This document shows, piece by piece, positions 22,704 to 35,434 of a DNA stretch of 64,000 nt. Origin of the DNA: Crotophaga sulcirostris. Lineage: Eukaryota > Chordata > Aves > Cuculiformes > Crotophagidae. A model generated the notes under the pieces. It saw nothing but the letters and a program-made list of their open reading frames with translations, was not told the DNA's origin and did no database searches. The stretch spans positions 68,018 through 132,017 of the forward strand of contig VYZB01000748.1 in assembly GCA_013397455.1 (NCBI GenBank). The letters are read 5' to 3'. Position 1 is the first letter of the stretch, and the number at the start of each line of letters is the position of its first letter. A program made the translations under genes and the position numbers.

Positions 22704-24250
22704 CCCTCTGTTTGCAGAGATGTCACAGATAAACCACCCCCGGGCTGGAGATGGGGCAGTTGTGCAGGGCACCAGTGGCACATCCCCTCCCACGGCTCTG
22801 GGCACCCCGCTCACCCCTGCCTGGTCCAGGGGTGATGGGTTGCAGCAGGGCTGTCTTTGAGCAAGTGGTCCAGGTGACTGCAACCCTCATTTGGGAAGGG
22901 AGTTGCCATGGAAACCCATCCTTTTCTTTTTTGGCCACCGGAGAACACTTGTTCTCCATCACCAGGCTGAGGTGGGAAACTTTAGCAGGAGGGGGGGTGG
23001 TGGTTAATAAACCTGGAAAGAAACAAAAGACAAAGGGAAAAATGCCCCTGTGAGGTGGTACCTTGTCCTTCTCACCCCCACTGCTCACGGGGGTGTGCCA
23101 GGCTGGACAGAGCCACCAGGTGAGGTTTTGGGGGGCTCCCGGGCTCTCCCTGGGGTCCCTGCTGCCCAGCTCAGGTGTTTCAACATCATTTTGGCTGCTG
23201 GGCAAATGGCTCAGCAATGAGCTGCCTCTCGGAGGCACCTGAACTTTAATTCCCACGGGGCCCAGCACGAGTTCTAACATTTTCTTGGAGGAAAAGGTTG
23301 TTACTGAGATTATTGACCTAGAGGGCAGAGTTAAAACAGGCTGGAAATCGTAAAAAAACGATTCCATTTTCCACCTAGACTATCAAGGCTCCTAGCAAAG
23401 TCTTCCCATCTCTTTTCTTCTCTCTCTTTTTTTTCTTTCCCTGTTAACAGGCATTTTTTAAGGTCACGGTGCCGGCTTGCTGCGCATTATCAAGTAATTT
23501 GCACAATATATTTCTTCCCTCTGTGTATCTTCTCCTGATAATGTATCAAATGCCAGAGCACTAACAGGAGGTTTTCACATGGAGGCAGCAAGAGCTGAAC
23601 CCTCCCTTGAAAGGACGGAGGTGAGAGCAGGAGAGCAGCAAGGGGAGGATGCACAGAGGAGCCAGCGAAGGGCTGGGAAAGGTGAGAGACACGAGAAATA
23701 CCAGAAGAAATCCTTGAATAAACCATGTTTTTCTTTTTTTTTTTTTTTTTCCCTCCTGCTGCCATACTGCAGGACAAAGCCCTGGGTTTTTAAAAGCCCT
23801 GGGTTTGACACCTGGCTTTGCCTGCGGTCCCGTGGGCTGTGTCTGAGTGGTGCTTGTCAGGCAGATGCTGCCTCGCTCCGCGCGCAGTTCGCGCTAAGCG
23901 GGATCTGAGCGTGACGGGAAGGTGCTGTCTGCAGCTGGTGCTCAGGGCACTACCTGTGTTCTCAGGTGCAGGAGCTCAGAGAGCAGTCAGACCAAGGAAA
24001 ACCCTCCCCTGTGCATCCCAGGGATGCTGAGGTGGCCCAGGTGAGGCTCCCCTTACATCTGGTTTGGGCAGGAGAACGGTCCCTAGGCTTTATGCAGAGC
24101 ATTTCTGAGACATCCCCCCTCCCATACCATCCCTCTGCCTGCAGGACAGGGACCACAGCCTGCCCTTGCTCTGGCAGTTTGTCACCCACTGCCTCCCCAA
24201 CCTGAGCAAAGTGCTGGCATCCCCTGGGTGACCCCTGTCCAGTAATTAAA
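22704..24250. other. Non-repeat DNA, no gene seen; T-rich run 23728-23750
   Basis: Includes a 23-base T run with one C at 23728-23750 and a small CpG-dense spot at 23874-23919. A 214-codon minus-strand frame (22723-23367) carries no recognisable domain and low-complexity proline and serine stretches. No gene was called. Confidence 0.5.
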
Positions 24251-24548
24251 GGGGGGGTCCAGGGAAGCTGGGGAGGGGCTCTGGATCAGGGAGCGCAGGG
24301 ATGGGATGAGGGGGAAGGGTTTTGAGCTGCAAGAGGGGGGATTGAGATGAGATCTTAGGGTGGGGAGGCCCTGGTCCAGGTTGCCCAGAGCAGTGGTGGC
24401 TGCCCCACCCCTGGAGGTGTTCCAGGCCAGGTTGGATGGGGCTTGGAGCCCCCTGATCCAGTGGGAGGTGTCCCTGCCCATGGCAGGGGGATGGAACTGG
24501 ATGGGCTTTGAGGTCCCTTCCAACCCAAACCGTTCTGTGATTCTGTGA
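24251..24548 (+). mobile_element. CR1 LINE 3' end, group A
   Basis: Sense CR1 copy of about 298 bases. It shows GGAAGCTGGGGAGGGGCTCT, GGGATGGGATGAGGGGGAAG, TTGAGATGAGATCTTAGGGT, CAGAGCAGTGGTGGCTGCCC and the terminus CCAAACCGTTCTGTGATTCT. It lines up along nearly its whole length with 51722-52107, which carries an extra block before GTGGGGAGGCCC that is deleted here (around 24357). Confidence 0.95.
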
Positions 24549-26530
24549 CTCAGTTTTTAACCTTCTTGTTTTCCCCTGTGCTAATTCCCACTCTGGGGAC
24601 TGTCAGGCTCTGAGGCCCCAAACCCTCTCATCTGTTCTGCTCTGCAGTGAGCAGCAGGGAGATGAAAAACCTCCCTGGGTTTGCCTTCTGTGCAAGCACT
24701 TGGCAGGCAGCGAGCTGGAAGCAGCTCTGCTCAGCGCTCCAGGTAAAGCATCAAACACAGGGAGCCAGGGGTGGATCCTGGCACGGGGGAGTTTGGCCCC
24801 AAGCTTACCCCAAGCTGGGGAAGAAGCTTCTCTGTTCTCTTGCCATGAGTGAGGAAGGATGCAAAGAGCAGCTTTAGGGCACAAAAAAGCACTTTTTTGG
24901 GGGGCACTGGAGCCCTGCAGGCTGATGGCAGCGAGGGGCAGAGCAGCCGGCGTTGTCTGCAGAGTCAGCCTGGGCTGCCCAGAGCCCCAAAACCAGGCTT
25001 GGGAAGGAAGGTCTCCTCTGGAAGGTATCGATTAGGGCTTATCCTGGATTCAGGGCACCTTCCTTCACCCATAGGCAAAAAGTCTCTTTAGTCATCTACT
25101 TCCCTCTACAGTCACTGGGAAGAAACAGCATCTTCCAGCAGTGGCTCAGCCCAAGCCCTGGGTGATGGTTTCCCCCCGGCCCCAGTGGGGTTTTTGGTGC
25201 CCTCAGTGGGCACCTCCAGCTGAATTGGGGTGAGGGAGATGGGTCTCACGTCGATGTGGTGTCTAAGAAAGCACAGAACATGGAATCTGGAGGCTGCAGG
25301 GGCAGAGGGCTCACCACCACCTGCTGTCTGGGATGAACTGGGAGCACTGGTGCCTCACCAGCCTGTCTGCTGCCCCAGCCCTCTCAGGCTGAGCTGGCTT
25401 TTAAGCAAGACTTCAGCTGATCATTAAAAAGAACTTAAAAGGAAAACACTTCATCATCTGCCCGGAGCCTTGCACTGCCCAGGGAGTAACAGCATCTTTC
25501 ACCTGCTCTGTTCTCTGCTCAGAGAGCTCCTCTGCTGGGTGGAATGTATCACCTGCCTGATGTGACATCTCTGTGCTGCCCAGTTCCTTCCGCAGGCTGT
25601 TTCTGGCTCTCCACTTTGCTTTTGTGGGGGCAGAAGAAGCTTTTCCACTTTACAAGTTTGGTCCTAGGCTGCCAACCTGTTGCAGGTCCACCCTGCGTGC
25701 TGGTGGGATGCTCTTTCTGATGGCAGTGGGCAAATTTATCTTGAGGAAAATGAAAATAAAAGGAGAAAAAAAAAAAAAACCACTTCTGTGGTCGCCTGTG
25801 AAGGGGATGCAATGTCCCATCCATGCAGGTGGCAGGTGGATCCCCTGGTTTTGCTCAGGAGCCTTGGTGGCACACAGGGTGCTTGGGGTCAGCAGATGCT
25901 GAGTGGTCCCACGCGGGGCAGTGGGGAGGTTGTGGGGAGCTGGGGCTGGGAATGGATGGTTCTTCTTAGGTGTGGAAAGAAAAGGCATGAAGGAAGGGAA
26001 AGGATGAGCTCTGAGAAGGACTTTCAGAAACACACATGAACAATTTGAGGTCCTTTGGGAGTCCCCAGAGAATTAGTTGTTTGCCTGGAGGTGAATAATT
26101 AAGGATTCTGATGCAGGCAGGTATATTAATGTCCCTCTGAAAGCTTCAGATCAGTGATGGAAGGGAAAAAAAATAGAAGACATGCATAATAATTTAAAAG
26201 AAACCACCAGAAACTTTGCTTGACATGATTAAATTACTGATTTTTATGTGATCTTCTCAAATAAACACTGTAACAGTTATTAATTTAGGAGCGTTAATAG
26301 CTCATCCTTCAAATGTCAGGCAGAAAATGAGGCTGCAAAATGGGATTACTATGAGTTGGGGGAAGAAAAATTGTAATCCAAACATGAAGGGACCATCCTG
26401 GTGTGGTCTGAGTGCCTTGCTCAGAAGTGCAGTCACACCAGGAGAGCCCTGGTGCATCCATCCTGGGTGGATCAATGGCTCCATCCCAAAGGACGTGGGA
26501 GATGGATTGCAGGATCATCCTCGTTGCATC
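24549..26530. other. Non-repeat DNA, no gene seen; AT-rich tract 26085-26310
   Basis: Single-copy DNA with an A14 run at 25766-25779. The segment 26085-26310 is AT-rich with many TAAT cores (TAATAATTTAAAAG, TTATTAATTTAGGAGC) and may be a conserved element. No frame is recognisable. Confidence 0.5.
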
Positions 26531-26612
26531 AGTCATTAGGGTTGAGAAAGACCTCATCCCGTCCAGCCATCAGTCCAGCACCCTCACACCTGCTAAACCA
26601 TGTCCCAAAGTG
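26531..26612 (-). mobile_element. CR1 LINE 3' tail, group B
   Basis: Short minus-strand CR1 tail. The plus strand reads AGTCATTAGGGTTGAGAAAG, ACCTCATCCCGTCCAGCCAT and CTGCTAAACCATGTCCCAAA. It matches the left end of the copy at 15881-16466 and stops about 80 bases in. Confidence 0.85.
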
Positions 26613-28675
26613 GCTTTATTTTGTGTTTTGTTTTTTTTCTTGTGGTCACACAGGGTCATCTCGGCAGCCCCAGCACATATGGAAGTCTTTACTTAAATAG
26701 CCCCTTAAATAGGCACCTAACCTGGGATCCAGCTGGTTTACTGGAGGTGTTGCAGGAGGAAGGCTGGTCTCCAAAAGCAGCTCCTTTTTTTTGCTTTCAG
26801 TAGCCAACTCTGAGTGTTTTGACAAGATTTGCAGTTGGTTTTGTGCGTGGGCTCCCTCCACCTGACTCAAAGTAAGTGGAGTTACAGTGGTTTTACAGGT
26901 TGCAAGGAGAGGGGAGGGGAAGGAGGAGAGAAGCATTTTGCATTGGTCTGAACCACTGTGTCTTCTGGTGTAATATTCATGCTGTTACCCCCCAGGAATC
27001 AATGCTCATGAATTTATTAAGACCAAGAGGCTGCTATATTTTGCAGGAATAGGCAAACACTCTGTTCCTAACCAGAATGCAAATTGCAGCGTGTGTATAC
27101 GTGTGTGGATAACAACCCTGTGTGTGTGTAATTTAATTTTCTGGTGTATAAAAAAAAAAAGGGGCAGACGTGACCGTGGTGCCAGTGCTTCAATAACAAC
27201 ACCCAAACAGCGTGGGGATGTATTAAAAGTCAGTGCATCTGTGCTGGTGTCTGTGTGCACACAGATTTGATGTGTGCAGACAGGGAGAGAGGGCTGCACT
27301 TAAGCATCCCTGTAGGTGTTTGCTGAGAAGGAAACACGGGAGAAAACCACTGTATTTCAGCTCTTAATCACCCTTCTGGTATTCAAAATGAGATTTTCTT
27401 GCGCTGGCTGTGTCTTCAAGCAGAGGAGTGTCTGACCATGCATATAGCAAGGCTGTGTGGGTGTGTGAACTGGTGTGGTACTGATGCAGCCCAGCAAGGT
27501 GGAGCTGGTTTTGCACCGCTCCACGTCTGGGTGAGCAGGAACGTTGCCCTGAGGTCTCTTCCACTTGTGCAATCACGACAGCTAAAGATGACCCAGCAGT
27601 GATGGACCTGTCTGGCTGCCTCCCTGGCAGATGGGTGGCTGGGGGTGTGGGGGCCCCTCCACCCCACTGGAGTCTAAATCCTTTCTTCAGCAAGGGCACC
27701 CACCTCCCCAAACAGCAGCTCTGCTTCCATTAATTTGGGTACAAAAATGGAGCAAAGAGAGTGAATTTTGCAGCAGGTGAAGAAAAGGATTTCTTAATCC
27801 AAAGCTCCTCAAGCTGGTACTTTTGTTCTCCCCACCCTGAATGCCCCCTAAAAAATCAGGCTACTTCTGCTCAACACAGCTGTCAGTGTGAGGATGCTGT
27901 GGGGATGCTCTGTTTCCCCCAGTTTGGGAAGCTTTGTTCGTATGAGTGATGCCCAATATAAATTCCTGTTTGCCTTCTTCACCCTGGCTCCTCTTCCTCA
28001 AGCAATTCTATTGACACTTCTCAGCAGCAGAGATGGGCAAATCGTGGCAGGTTTCTGTTTTAATTCAGTTAAAAGTAATTTATTCTTATTTGGGGGAAAG
28101 GATTAAAAAAAGGAAATCATTTGGGATTGACTCAGTCTTTCATTTGACCCAAGGTTAAATGTTTGTTTCGGTTTGGAATTAATTATCTCCTGCTCAAAAA
28201 CTTCCTCCAGTCAATGTGTCAGTGGAGAGCTGGAGGGGAAAGGTCATGGTGGGAAGAAAAAGCTTGTTCAGGTGGTGAGAGAGGGAGGCTCTGCAGGGCT
28301 TGAGATGGATGGGGGTGCTGGGAGGTGGCTCTGCAAACTTTCTTGGTGTTGCCCAGCCAGGGTCTTGTCTTCTCAACTGGCCTGAGATGCTTCCCATGCT
28401 GGGGAAGGAGCTCGGAGGAAAAGCTCTGCTTGGTTCTGGGGAGCCCTGGTCTCCCCTGGTGCAGGAGGAGCCAAGGGAGCTCGTGGTGGGAAGGTCTCCA
28501 GCACTGCAGGTCTCCGAGATGGGACAATGGCACTCGCTGAGCTGCTCTGGGACACTTTCCAGTGACAAAATTGAAGGGGAGCGTGGGAGAAAATCCATTA
28601 AGAGTGAGAAAATTTAATAAGAGGCCAATATCAGCAAAAGCCCAGCTCTAAACAAGCACTAGTCAAAGCTGAATC
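26613..28675. other. Non-repeat DNA, no gene seen; TG-rich patch 27090-27130
   Basis: Contains a weak TG-rich stretch at 27090-27130 and an A11 run at 27150-27160. Open frames reach 134 codons (minus, 28194-28598) without a recognisable domain. No known repeat was seen. Confidence 0.5.
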
Positions 28676-28816
28676 GTAGTCATGGAACAGTTTGGGTTGG
28701 AAGAGACATCAAAGTCCCTCCAGTTCCACCCCCTGCCATGGGCAGGGACACCTCCCACTGGATCAAGGGGCTCCAAGCCCCATCCAACCTGGTCTTGAAC
28801 ACCTCCAGGGATGGAG
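28676..28816 (-). mobile_element. CR1 LINE 3' end, group A-like
   Basis: Minus-strand CR1 3' end of about 141 bases. The plus strand shows CATGGAACAGTTTGGGTTGG, GGGCAGGGACACCTCCCACT, CCATCCAACCTGGTCTTGAA and CACCTCCAGGGATGG. It is close to group A with a few substitutions. Confidence 0.93.
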
Positions 28817-29502
28817 GTCCATGCCCAGGAGATGAGAAGTAAGAGCAGAAACATGGGAGATGTCCCACCAGTGAGTGACTGCAGGAGGTGAGGGAAATCC
28901 TCTCCTGTATCTCCCATCCTGCCTGTGTCCTGGGGAGGTTGCAATGGCAGCTCTCCAAAGCACACCTTGGAGCCCTGCCTGCTTTCCATTCAGATGTAAT
29001 GCACTGATTTCCAGGAGAAGGGCAAAAAAAATAAAGGGGGAATGGAAAAAGCAAACCCTCAGAAACTCAATTAAAGCTGTTGCCTCCTTTAAAAAGAGCA
29101 GGCTACTCGCTTTGAATGTGGTAAGTGTTCCTTTCTTCTGTAAATCAATTTAGTTTATAAAATGCAAAAGGGGGAGAGAAAAAAGAGGCAGCCCTGGTTG
29201 TGCATTATCAGCCCACAGGTCCCTCACCTCTCGGCGCCGCCGCTCGCTTCATCTCGCGTTTGCTCTCATCGGTCTTCCCCCTCCTCTTCTTTTTAATTTG
29301 TATTTTGTTTTCTTCCCCAAGCAGAATGGGCAGGAGCCCAGGTGTTGGGGTTGCCAGTTCTCTTGTTGCTGTTAACAGCTTTGCTGGCCATCAATATTTC
29401 ATTCTCAGGGATGTTAATGGCTTTGAACCCCGCTCTTGGGTGCAGTCCAAGGAGAACTTGCCACCCTTTGCTCAGCTACGCTGTGTGTCCGTGCTGGGAT
29501 CA
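28817..29502. other. Non-repeat DNA, no gene seen; CpG-dense spot 29231-29275
   Basis: Includes a 45-base CpG-dense spot with GGCGCCGCCGCTCGC at 29231-29275. It is followed by a T-rich tract leading to CCCCAAGCAG at about 29314-29323, which resembles a splice acceptor. Nothing downstream reads as a convincing exon, so no gene is called. Confidence 0.5.
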
Positions 29503-29823
29503 GCTTCACCCCAGCTGCTCAATTGGGGGGACAGGAAAATGAGAATCAGCTCCTGTGCAGGCAGGAATGCAAAAAAACTGAGCAGCAGCACTTCTGGATT
29601 CTCCCCCCCACTCAAAGGATGCTGAGGTCGCATCTTCCACCACCCCTTAGTAAGGGGCACAGGCTTCACCCCAGCTGCTCAATTTGGGGACAGGAAAGTG
29701 GGAATCAGCTCCTGTGCAGGCAGGAATGCATAAAACCTGAGCAACACCTCTTCTGGCCTCTCCCACCACTCAGAGGACACTTGGGTTGCATCTCCTTCCC
29801 CACCCCTGAGCGAGGGGTGCAAG
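29503..29823 (+). repeat. Tandem duplication, 160-bp unit, two copies
   Basis: Two adjacent copies of a 160-base sequence, 29503-29662 and 29663-29823, both starting GCTTCACCCCAGCTGCTCAA. They share blocks such as GAATCAGCTCCTGTGCAGGC and diverge by scattered substitutions and a few single-base indels. I recognise no repeat family in the unit, so this looks like a local segmental tandem duplication. Confidence 0.88.
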
Positions 29824-32800
29824 GCACAGATCAGCTGGCTCATTCACAGCGAGGGCAGCCCTGAACACAATTGAAGAAAATGAGGTCTCGGTGCAAACAA
29901 ATAGTTGGAGAATAGTGATGGCTGAGCTGTGTTTGCCCAGCTTTCAGGATGCCACCTCTCTCTAAGCATTAAAATGGAGCTTGGCAGATGCCTGAGAGCA
30001 TCCTGCAGCCCCGTCTCACCAGTGCAGCTCAGAAGAAGGGCAGAGCAGAGGGGGCGGGCTGGGGACAGCGGTCCCCAACCTGGGGCAAGGAGGCTGCTGT
30101 GACCCCTATTTTCCAAGGCAGAGAGGAATAATCACCCAGGCTGGGTTAGGCAGCTACAGGATGTGGTCTAAGCAAGACCTAAATACTCTGGAGCGATGTT
30201 TTGCAACGTGCATCCACAGCACCCAATAAAGCGGGCGCTGACCTCAATTGAAGGCTCTCAAAGCCACCGCGATATAAAAATTAATGAACTGGCCCGAGGA
30301 GAAGATGCTGTCATTTCAGGCTAGGATGAATTCCCTGTGTCACCACGGCAGTCTCCTGGCTTTTTCTTTCCAGGGATGAAAATCAGAGCCTGTGCCTGGC
30401 TGTCCTTGCTTGGCAGGGTCGGACCCCGCTGGCAGCAGCGTCTTTTGCAAGGGATTATGACAGGCAGGGGCTGGGTGGCTGCGAGGAGAGAGAAGGAGGG
30501 GGAAAGAAAATGCAGAAACTGCTCGAGCTTAACTGAGCCTCAGTGCTGGAATTCTTACCCCAAATCTTCTAATTAATAGTCAGGATTAGCAGCTGCTGAG
30601 GTTGGGTCTTAGCCATCTAATCATAGCAGCACAGACTGGCTGTGCTCAGCATCCCGAGCACAAGGCAGCCTTTCTAGACTACCAGATAAATAAGTTTGCA
30701 AATTAAACAAAAACAAAAACCCCCAAACGTTTGGATGAAGCCGTTCCTTGCAGTTGTGCTGTTTGGAGAGGGAGGGTTTGCTGTTGCAGTTCCTGCTAAT
30801 AAACACCCCCTTTGTGCTCAGGATCTGGCTCTGATTGCCATAGCTGTCTTCCAAAATACCTCCAGTCCCTCCCTGTGCTGCAGAGATGTTTCCCTGTACA
30901 TGGGTGCTGCAACCAAAGCTACCCAGGGCCAAATAAAGACCATTCCCATCCCAGCTGCACCTCTTCCAGGTGCATCTCCTTTGCCTGACTCCAGGTGTGG
31001 GCATCACCCATCCAGACCAGCCCTTCCCAATGCGTTCTGTTGCCTTCCCAAGCAGTAGGTGCCTGGTACCTGGGAATGACCGAACCTTGCAGAACCCCAC
31101 CTGAGATCTTGTTTCACCCTGATCTTAGCAGCTCAGCTCCCCTTGCAATGTGGGAGATGTTGAACCCATCAGGGGTGTTGCCAGACTGGGAAATCTGCCC
31201 TCTGTGAGAGCAAGTTCAGCCTCAGGGTCTTGAGCCCTTTGCTAGGAGCAGCCCCTTGGCACCTGGACCCAACGTGCTCAAGGGGATGGGAGCAGGTGAG
31301 CAGCATCACAGCCCACTGGGTAGCTTGTAACGGCTTTTTGTGTTATTTGATTTGGATTTTTTTTTTCTCCTTAACAGTGCTGCCTGCTCTTTTCTTGAAT
31401 ATACAGTAGGAACAAAGGAGCTCAAGATGTTTGTCTTCATTTCTCCTGCTGTCTTCCTTTCATTCAATACTCTTGCCTCATGAGTGGTTTCCTTACAGCT
31501 GTGGATGTGTGTGCAAGCATCTGAGATGGGATGTGGTGCCCAGGTACCATCCCGGGCTGCCAGCCCTGCTGAGGGTGCCAAGGGGGTCAGGGCTAAGGCA
31601 AAAGGAGTGTTCAGGGTGCATTTACTGCTCATGGCATTCATGAAACCAACCAAACTCTGCTTCCTCGTGCGTTTTTGAGTGCCGCCTTCTGCCAGCTGCC
31701 TCTGTCAGCTCTGATGGGTATCTGCAACTTTTCTGCCTGTATGGGGTATTTTGAAAAATCCCAGCTGTATCGGAAAACGCCGAGCTCCGAATGGGGGTTC
31801 TTCAGAGCAAAACACAGCTGAAATAATCAAATGCCACATTGTCCCTGTGCAGAATGGAAATCAGCTACAGCTTCCCCCTGACTTTGAAGGATTTCTGAAC
31901 TTTGCTGTAACCTCTTTGCTCAGAGCCCAGGAGATTTGAGAAACTTCCCAACCCCATCACTTCCCTGCAGTGTCACGCATGGGGGGAATCAACAGGAGAG
32001 GCTCAGGTTTCACTTGGTTTTAAAAATTAATGAGTTTCCAACCATAGATGTCCCCTGGGAGCTACACGTGGGGTTACTGGCAGTGCTGGTGGGACTGGGA
32101 GGCTCAGAGACGAGGGACCTGCAGCCCCAGCCTGCTGCTCCCCTAGCACCCTGGCACAGATGAGCTGGAGCCACTTGACAACTTCCAATTCTCTTTTATG
32201 GAGCTCAGTACTTGTTGCCATCTGCTCCTGAATGTTCAGAGCAAATCAGCATTCACTTTTATGGTTTTAATTAACCTAATAATAAGCCTTGCACGGCAGG
32301 CAGGGGAGAGGCAGGCACTGGGGCTGTGTGTGCACCCTCCCAGCAGAAGCCTTTGGTTTTAGGATAAAAACCATCTTTGAGCCCCAAATTGGGCAAAGCC
32401 ATGAGGCAGTTGTGCAATAATTCATTAGTGATGATTAATTAGCACTGTAGACCTACTTCAGCAGTTCTTGGTGGCAACTGCCAGCCCCTCTCACAGCCTC
32501 CATCCCTCCCTAGTGCAGATAAACCATAACCACATTGACTTTCCTCCTGCTTCCCATACAAGTCCAGCACATCTGGGCTCCTGAATCCCCTCAGGTGTCC
32601 CGTAGTCAGACCTGGGGCTCAAATAATGTCTAAAGGCCAAACCCAGGTCTGCTCACCCTGGCTTGAGCATTCCCAGCCCTGGGACCCAGCCTGTGGCAGC
32701 TGGGTGCCTCCTTTTGCTTTGGCTCCAAGGAGAGTTTAATTTTAATTTCATGAGGTTTTCATTTCCTCACTGGGCTGTAAAGATGTTTTATCTCAAAGGC

Positions 32801-33913
32801 TGCTCTTCTTTTTCCTTTAAGCATAGGAAGAAAAACAAAGGGAATGGAAACATGCCCTTTTGGTAGATAAACATACTTTTTTCTTCTGTTCTCTACGATG
32901 AATATGTGGGAGAATGGGAGGAAAGAGAAAGAGGGAAGGATGTTGCTTATAAGATGTATGGGTAGATAAACAGATGCCGTTTTGGATGTCGACTCGGTCA
33001 CTAAGTGGATAAATGGATAAATCTACTGCTTATTTCCTATGGTGGCTGAGTCACGGTGGAGCGAGATGGGGAGATACCCCACAGTCAGATCCTCCCTTCT
33101 TTCGAAAGCATCATTGGTTCCTTGGCTGGTGTAAACTGCTTTTATTCCAGCATGGCAGGTTCTGGGCCATTATCTCTCTGTTAATTACTTTAAACTACCT
33201 TTTGCTGAGTTTCACCTTTCCTTTCCTGCTATTTATCCTGCCTTGTATCATCCATAATAATACCTCTGATGTCTTCCCTCATCTCTCGCTCGGTCCCGGT
33301 GGGATGGTGGTGGGTTTGTGGATGTGCGTGAAAGAACGAGAGAGCAAGTTGTTTTCTTTTATCTCCTTCCTATTCCATATTATCGCTCCCCGTGCCACCT
33401 CCTGAAGTGTGATATAATTGCCTCTGAAAGCACTGCCTGCCTGTCATATCTTATTGCCTGGGTAGGGTATCAACAAAATGCAAAACTGCCACAATTTAAA
33501 AGCATTCAGTGTCTTTTATACGTTTCCACCCTGTTAGAAACATATTTAATAAAGTTTTGACGTGTGGAAAGAGGCCCAGTAAGTGATGATAAAATCCTGA
33601 ACAGCAGCCGTACACCAAAGGGGACGTATTAAAGTTAATGAATAAATGGGCTGATTTCCACTGAAAATGTGATTGTAAATAAGCATCAACAACAGAAAAA
33701 AAATGAAGGGAGCAGACACTGTACATCCTCATTCAGAGGCTGTGGCAGCAGAGAAAAATTGGGTGCAAATGAAGACCCTAACAAGGGTTGATGAAAATGG
33801 ATTAAAACAGAATTAGGGGATTTCATATGAATTCCACCAAGACCTGAAGGAAAAGGGAGAACTGACCTCTTACTGGAATTTTCTGAGCCAAACCCAAAAG
33901 ACTTGGAGAAACC
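29824..33913. other. Non-repeat DNA, no gene seen; AT-rich patches
   Basis: About 4.1 kb without a recognisable gene or repeat. Candidate non-coding elements by composition are 30220-30310 (AAAAATTAATGAACTGGCCC), 32250-32460 (TTTTAATTAACCTAATAATA and GTGATGATTAATTAGCACTG) and 33160-33680. Open frames reach 159 codons (minus, 30621-31100) with no known domain. Confidence 0.5.
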
Positions 33914-34048
33914 ATTCCTGGAGGTGTTCAAGGCCAGGCTGGATGGGGCTTTGAGAACCCTGATCCAGTGGGAGATGTCCCTGCCCATGGCAGGGGAGTT
34001 GGATCTGGATGGGCTTTGAGGTCCCTTCCAACCCAAACCATTCTATGA
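33914..34048 (+). mobile_element. CR1 LINE 3' end
   Basis: Sense CR1 3' end of about 135 bases. It begins at TTCCTGGAGGTGTTCAAGGC and runs through GATCCAGTGGGAGATGTCCC and TGGATGGGCTTTGAGGTCCC to CCAACCCAAACCATTCTATG. The terminus carries a single intact octamer. Confidence 0.94.
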
Positions 34049-35358
34049 AACATGGGTCCCACACAAGTCCCTCAACTCCAAAACCCAGCTGCCACCCCTG
34101 TCTGTAGGAACTGGGTGGTTTCTTGGGGCTGTCATGGTTGCACCCATCGCATCCAATCCCGGGCGGGCAGGGATGCTGCGCACGCAAAGAGCCAGGCAGT
34201 AGCCTACAGCAAGTATGCAATGCAGAATTTATATGAGAAACACAGAGATAGGCAGGAAAACACCATGTCTGCTCTGTGATGGGTCACACAGCAAATAAGT
34301 GAAATGCATGAATAAACTGTTTGCTACAAATAGTTCACAGTGCTTGGGGCTTCAGCCATGCGCCAGCTCCTCACCAGCGAGAAAGATGTGCAGTCATCTG
34401 CTAATTTCAGCCCTTCCTTCGGTCAAACCCATCGGATTAATTAGCAGAACCCCCGTGTCCTTCCCCTTGCTGGGAGGAAGGACTTCCAGTTTCCAGCCAT
34501 TCCTCCCTCACCCTGTCTGGATCTTTGGGATACAGATGCTCTACCTAAAATTCTCCTTTTTTCCTCTTTTTCATACTCGCAAAAGATGCTGCTGTATCTC
34601 AGTGATTGCAAATATATTTAAAGATCACAGCAGAGACATTAAAACCCCATTAGCCTCTCCAGCCTAACCTCCCGCAGGTCCAGGATGGGATCCTCCCATG
34701 GACCATGTAGCTCATATTAAACTGATGCTCTATTTAATCTGACAACAAATCATCAGGCACAGAGAGGGAAGAAGAAAACCTTTCCTACAGTGATTTCCTT
34801 TGCCTGGAGCAGTCAGTGCAGGGTGACTATTGGGGAAAACATTAAAGAAAAACAAACACTTGTTTCCAAATATCCTTAAGAGCTCCATTTGGAGGCTGGT
34901 GATTTAGAGGAGCCTCAATGCTCGAGCATCTCCTGTAATATTCCACGGTTGGGTGTGCTTGCTCGCTGCAATTACGTGTCTGGCCCTTAAGTAAGAGGTC
35001 AGCGATACTGTCTTCTAGTCAATTAGTCAGGGAAAGCAAAATGAGCAACCCAGCACTTGCTTCTTGCAGGCAGGCTGGAAATGCTGAGCAAAGAGGGTTG
35101 TGCTGTTTGATTTAGGTTTTTTTTTTTTTTGCATGGTTTTCCCTTTGCAGGCTGCTAGATAGTATAAATAGAAGGGCAAAGAAGTGTGAGTTACGCATGT
35201 GCTGTGCATGCTCTCGTCTCCCTCTAGTGAGGAGGTGTTGCATGGGAATTAAATGCAAATTCCTTGGTGGGTTTGCATGAGGGAACTGGATATTTTGTCT
35301 TGGGCAGTGATGGTTTGGGATGGGAAGAGCTGAGGATGGTTACGTCCTGATTGTAATT
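34049..35358. other. Non-repeat DNA, no gene seen; T14 run 35117-35130
   Basis: Single-copy DNA with modest AT-rich stretches around 34590-34760 and a T14 run at 35117-35130. No gene or repeat family was recognised. Confidence 0.5.
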
Positions 35359-35434
35359 TTGCCCATGGCAGGGGGTTTTGAACTGGATGGGCTTTAAGAT
35401 CGCTTCCAACCCAAATCACCCTATGATTTTTTGA
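35359..35434 (+). mobile_element. CR1 LINE 3' tail, diverged
   Basis: Sense CR1 tail of about 76 bases. It shows TTTGCCCATGGCAGGGGGTT, GAACTGGATGGGCTTTAAGA and CTTCCAACCCAAATCACCCT, ending ATGATTTTTTGA. The octamers have decayed. Confidence 0.88.

Noticed and set aside
22032..22883. 283-codon minus-strand open frame
   Set aside because: It runs through a CR1 remnant (FPLDIGKKFFTMRVVGHW) and has no domain elsewhere; chance readthrough.
22723..23367. 214-codon minus-strand open frame
   Set aside because: Low-complexity proline and serine segments, no domain, overlaps another open frame.
29314..29460. T-rich tract plus CAG followed by an ATG, as a possible exon
   Set aside because: Downstream frame lacks a domain and a convincing donor; a polypyrimidine-CAG pair is common by chance.
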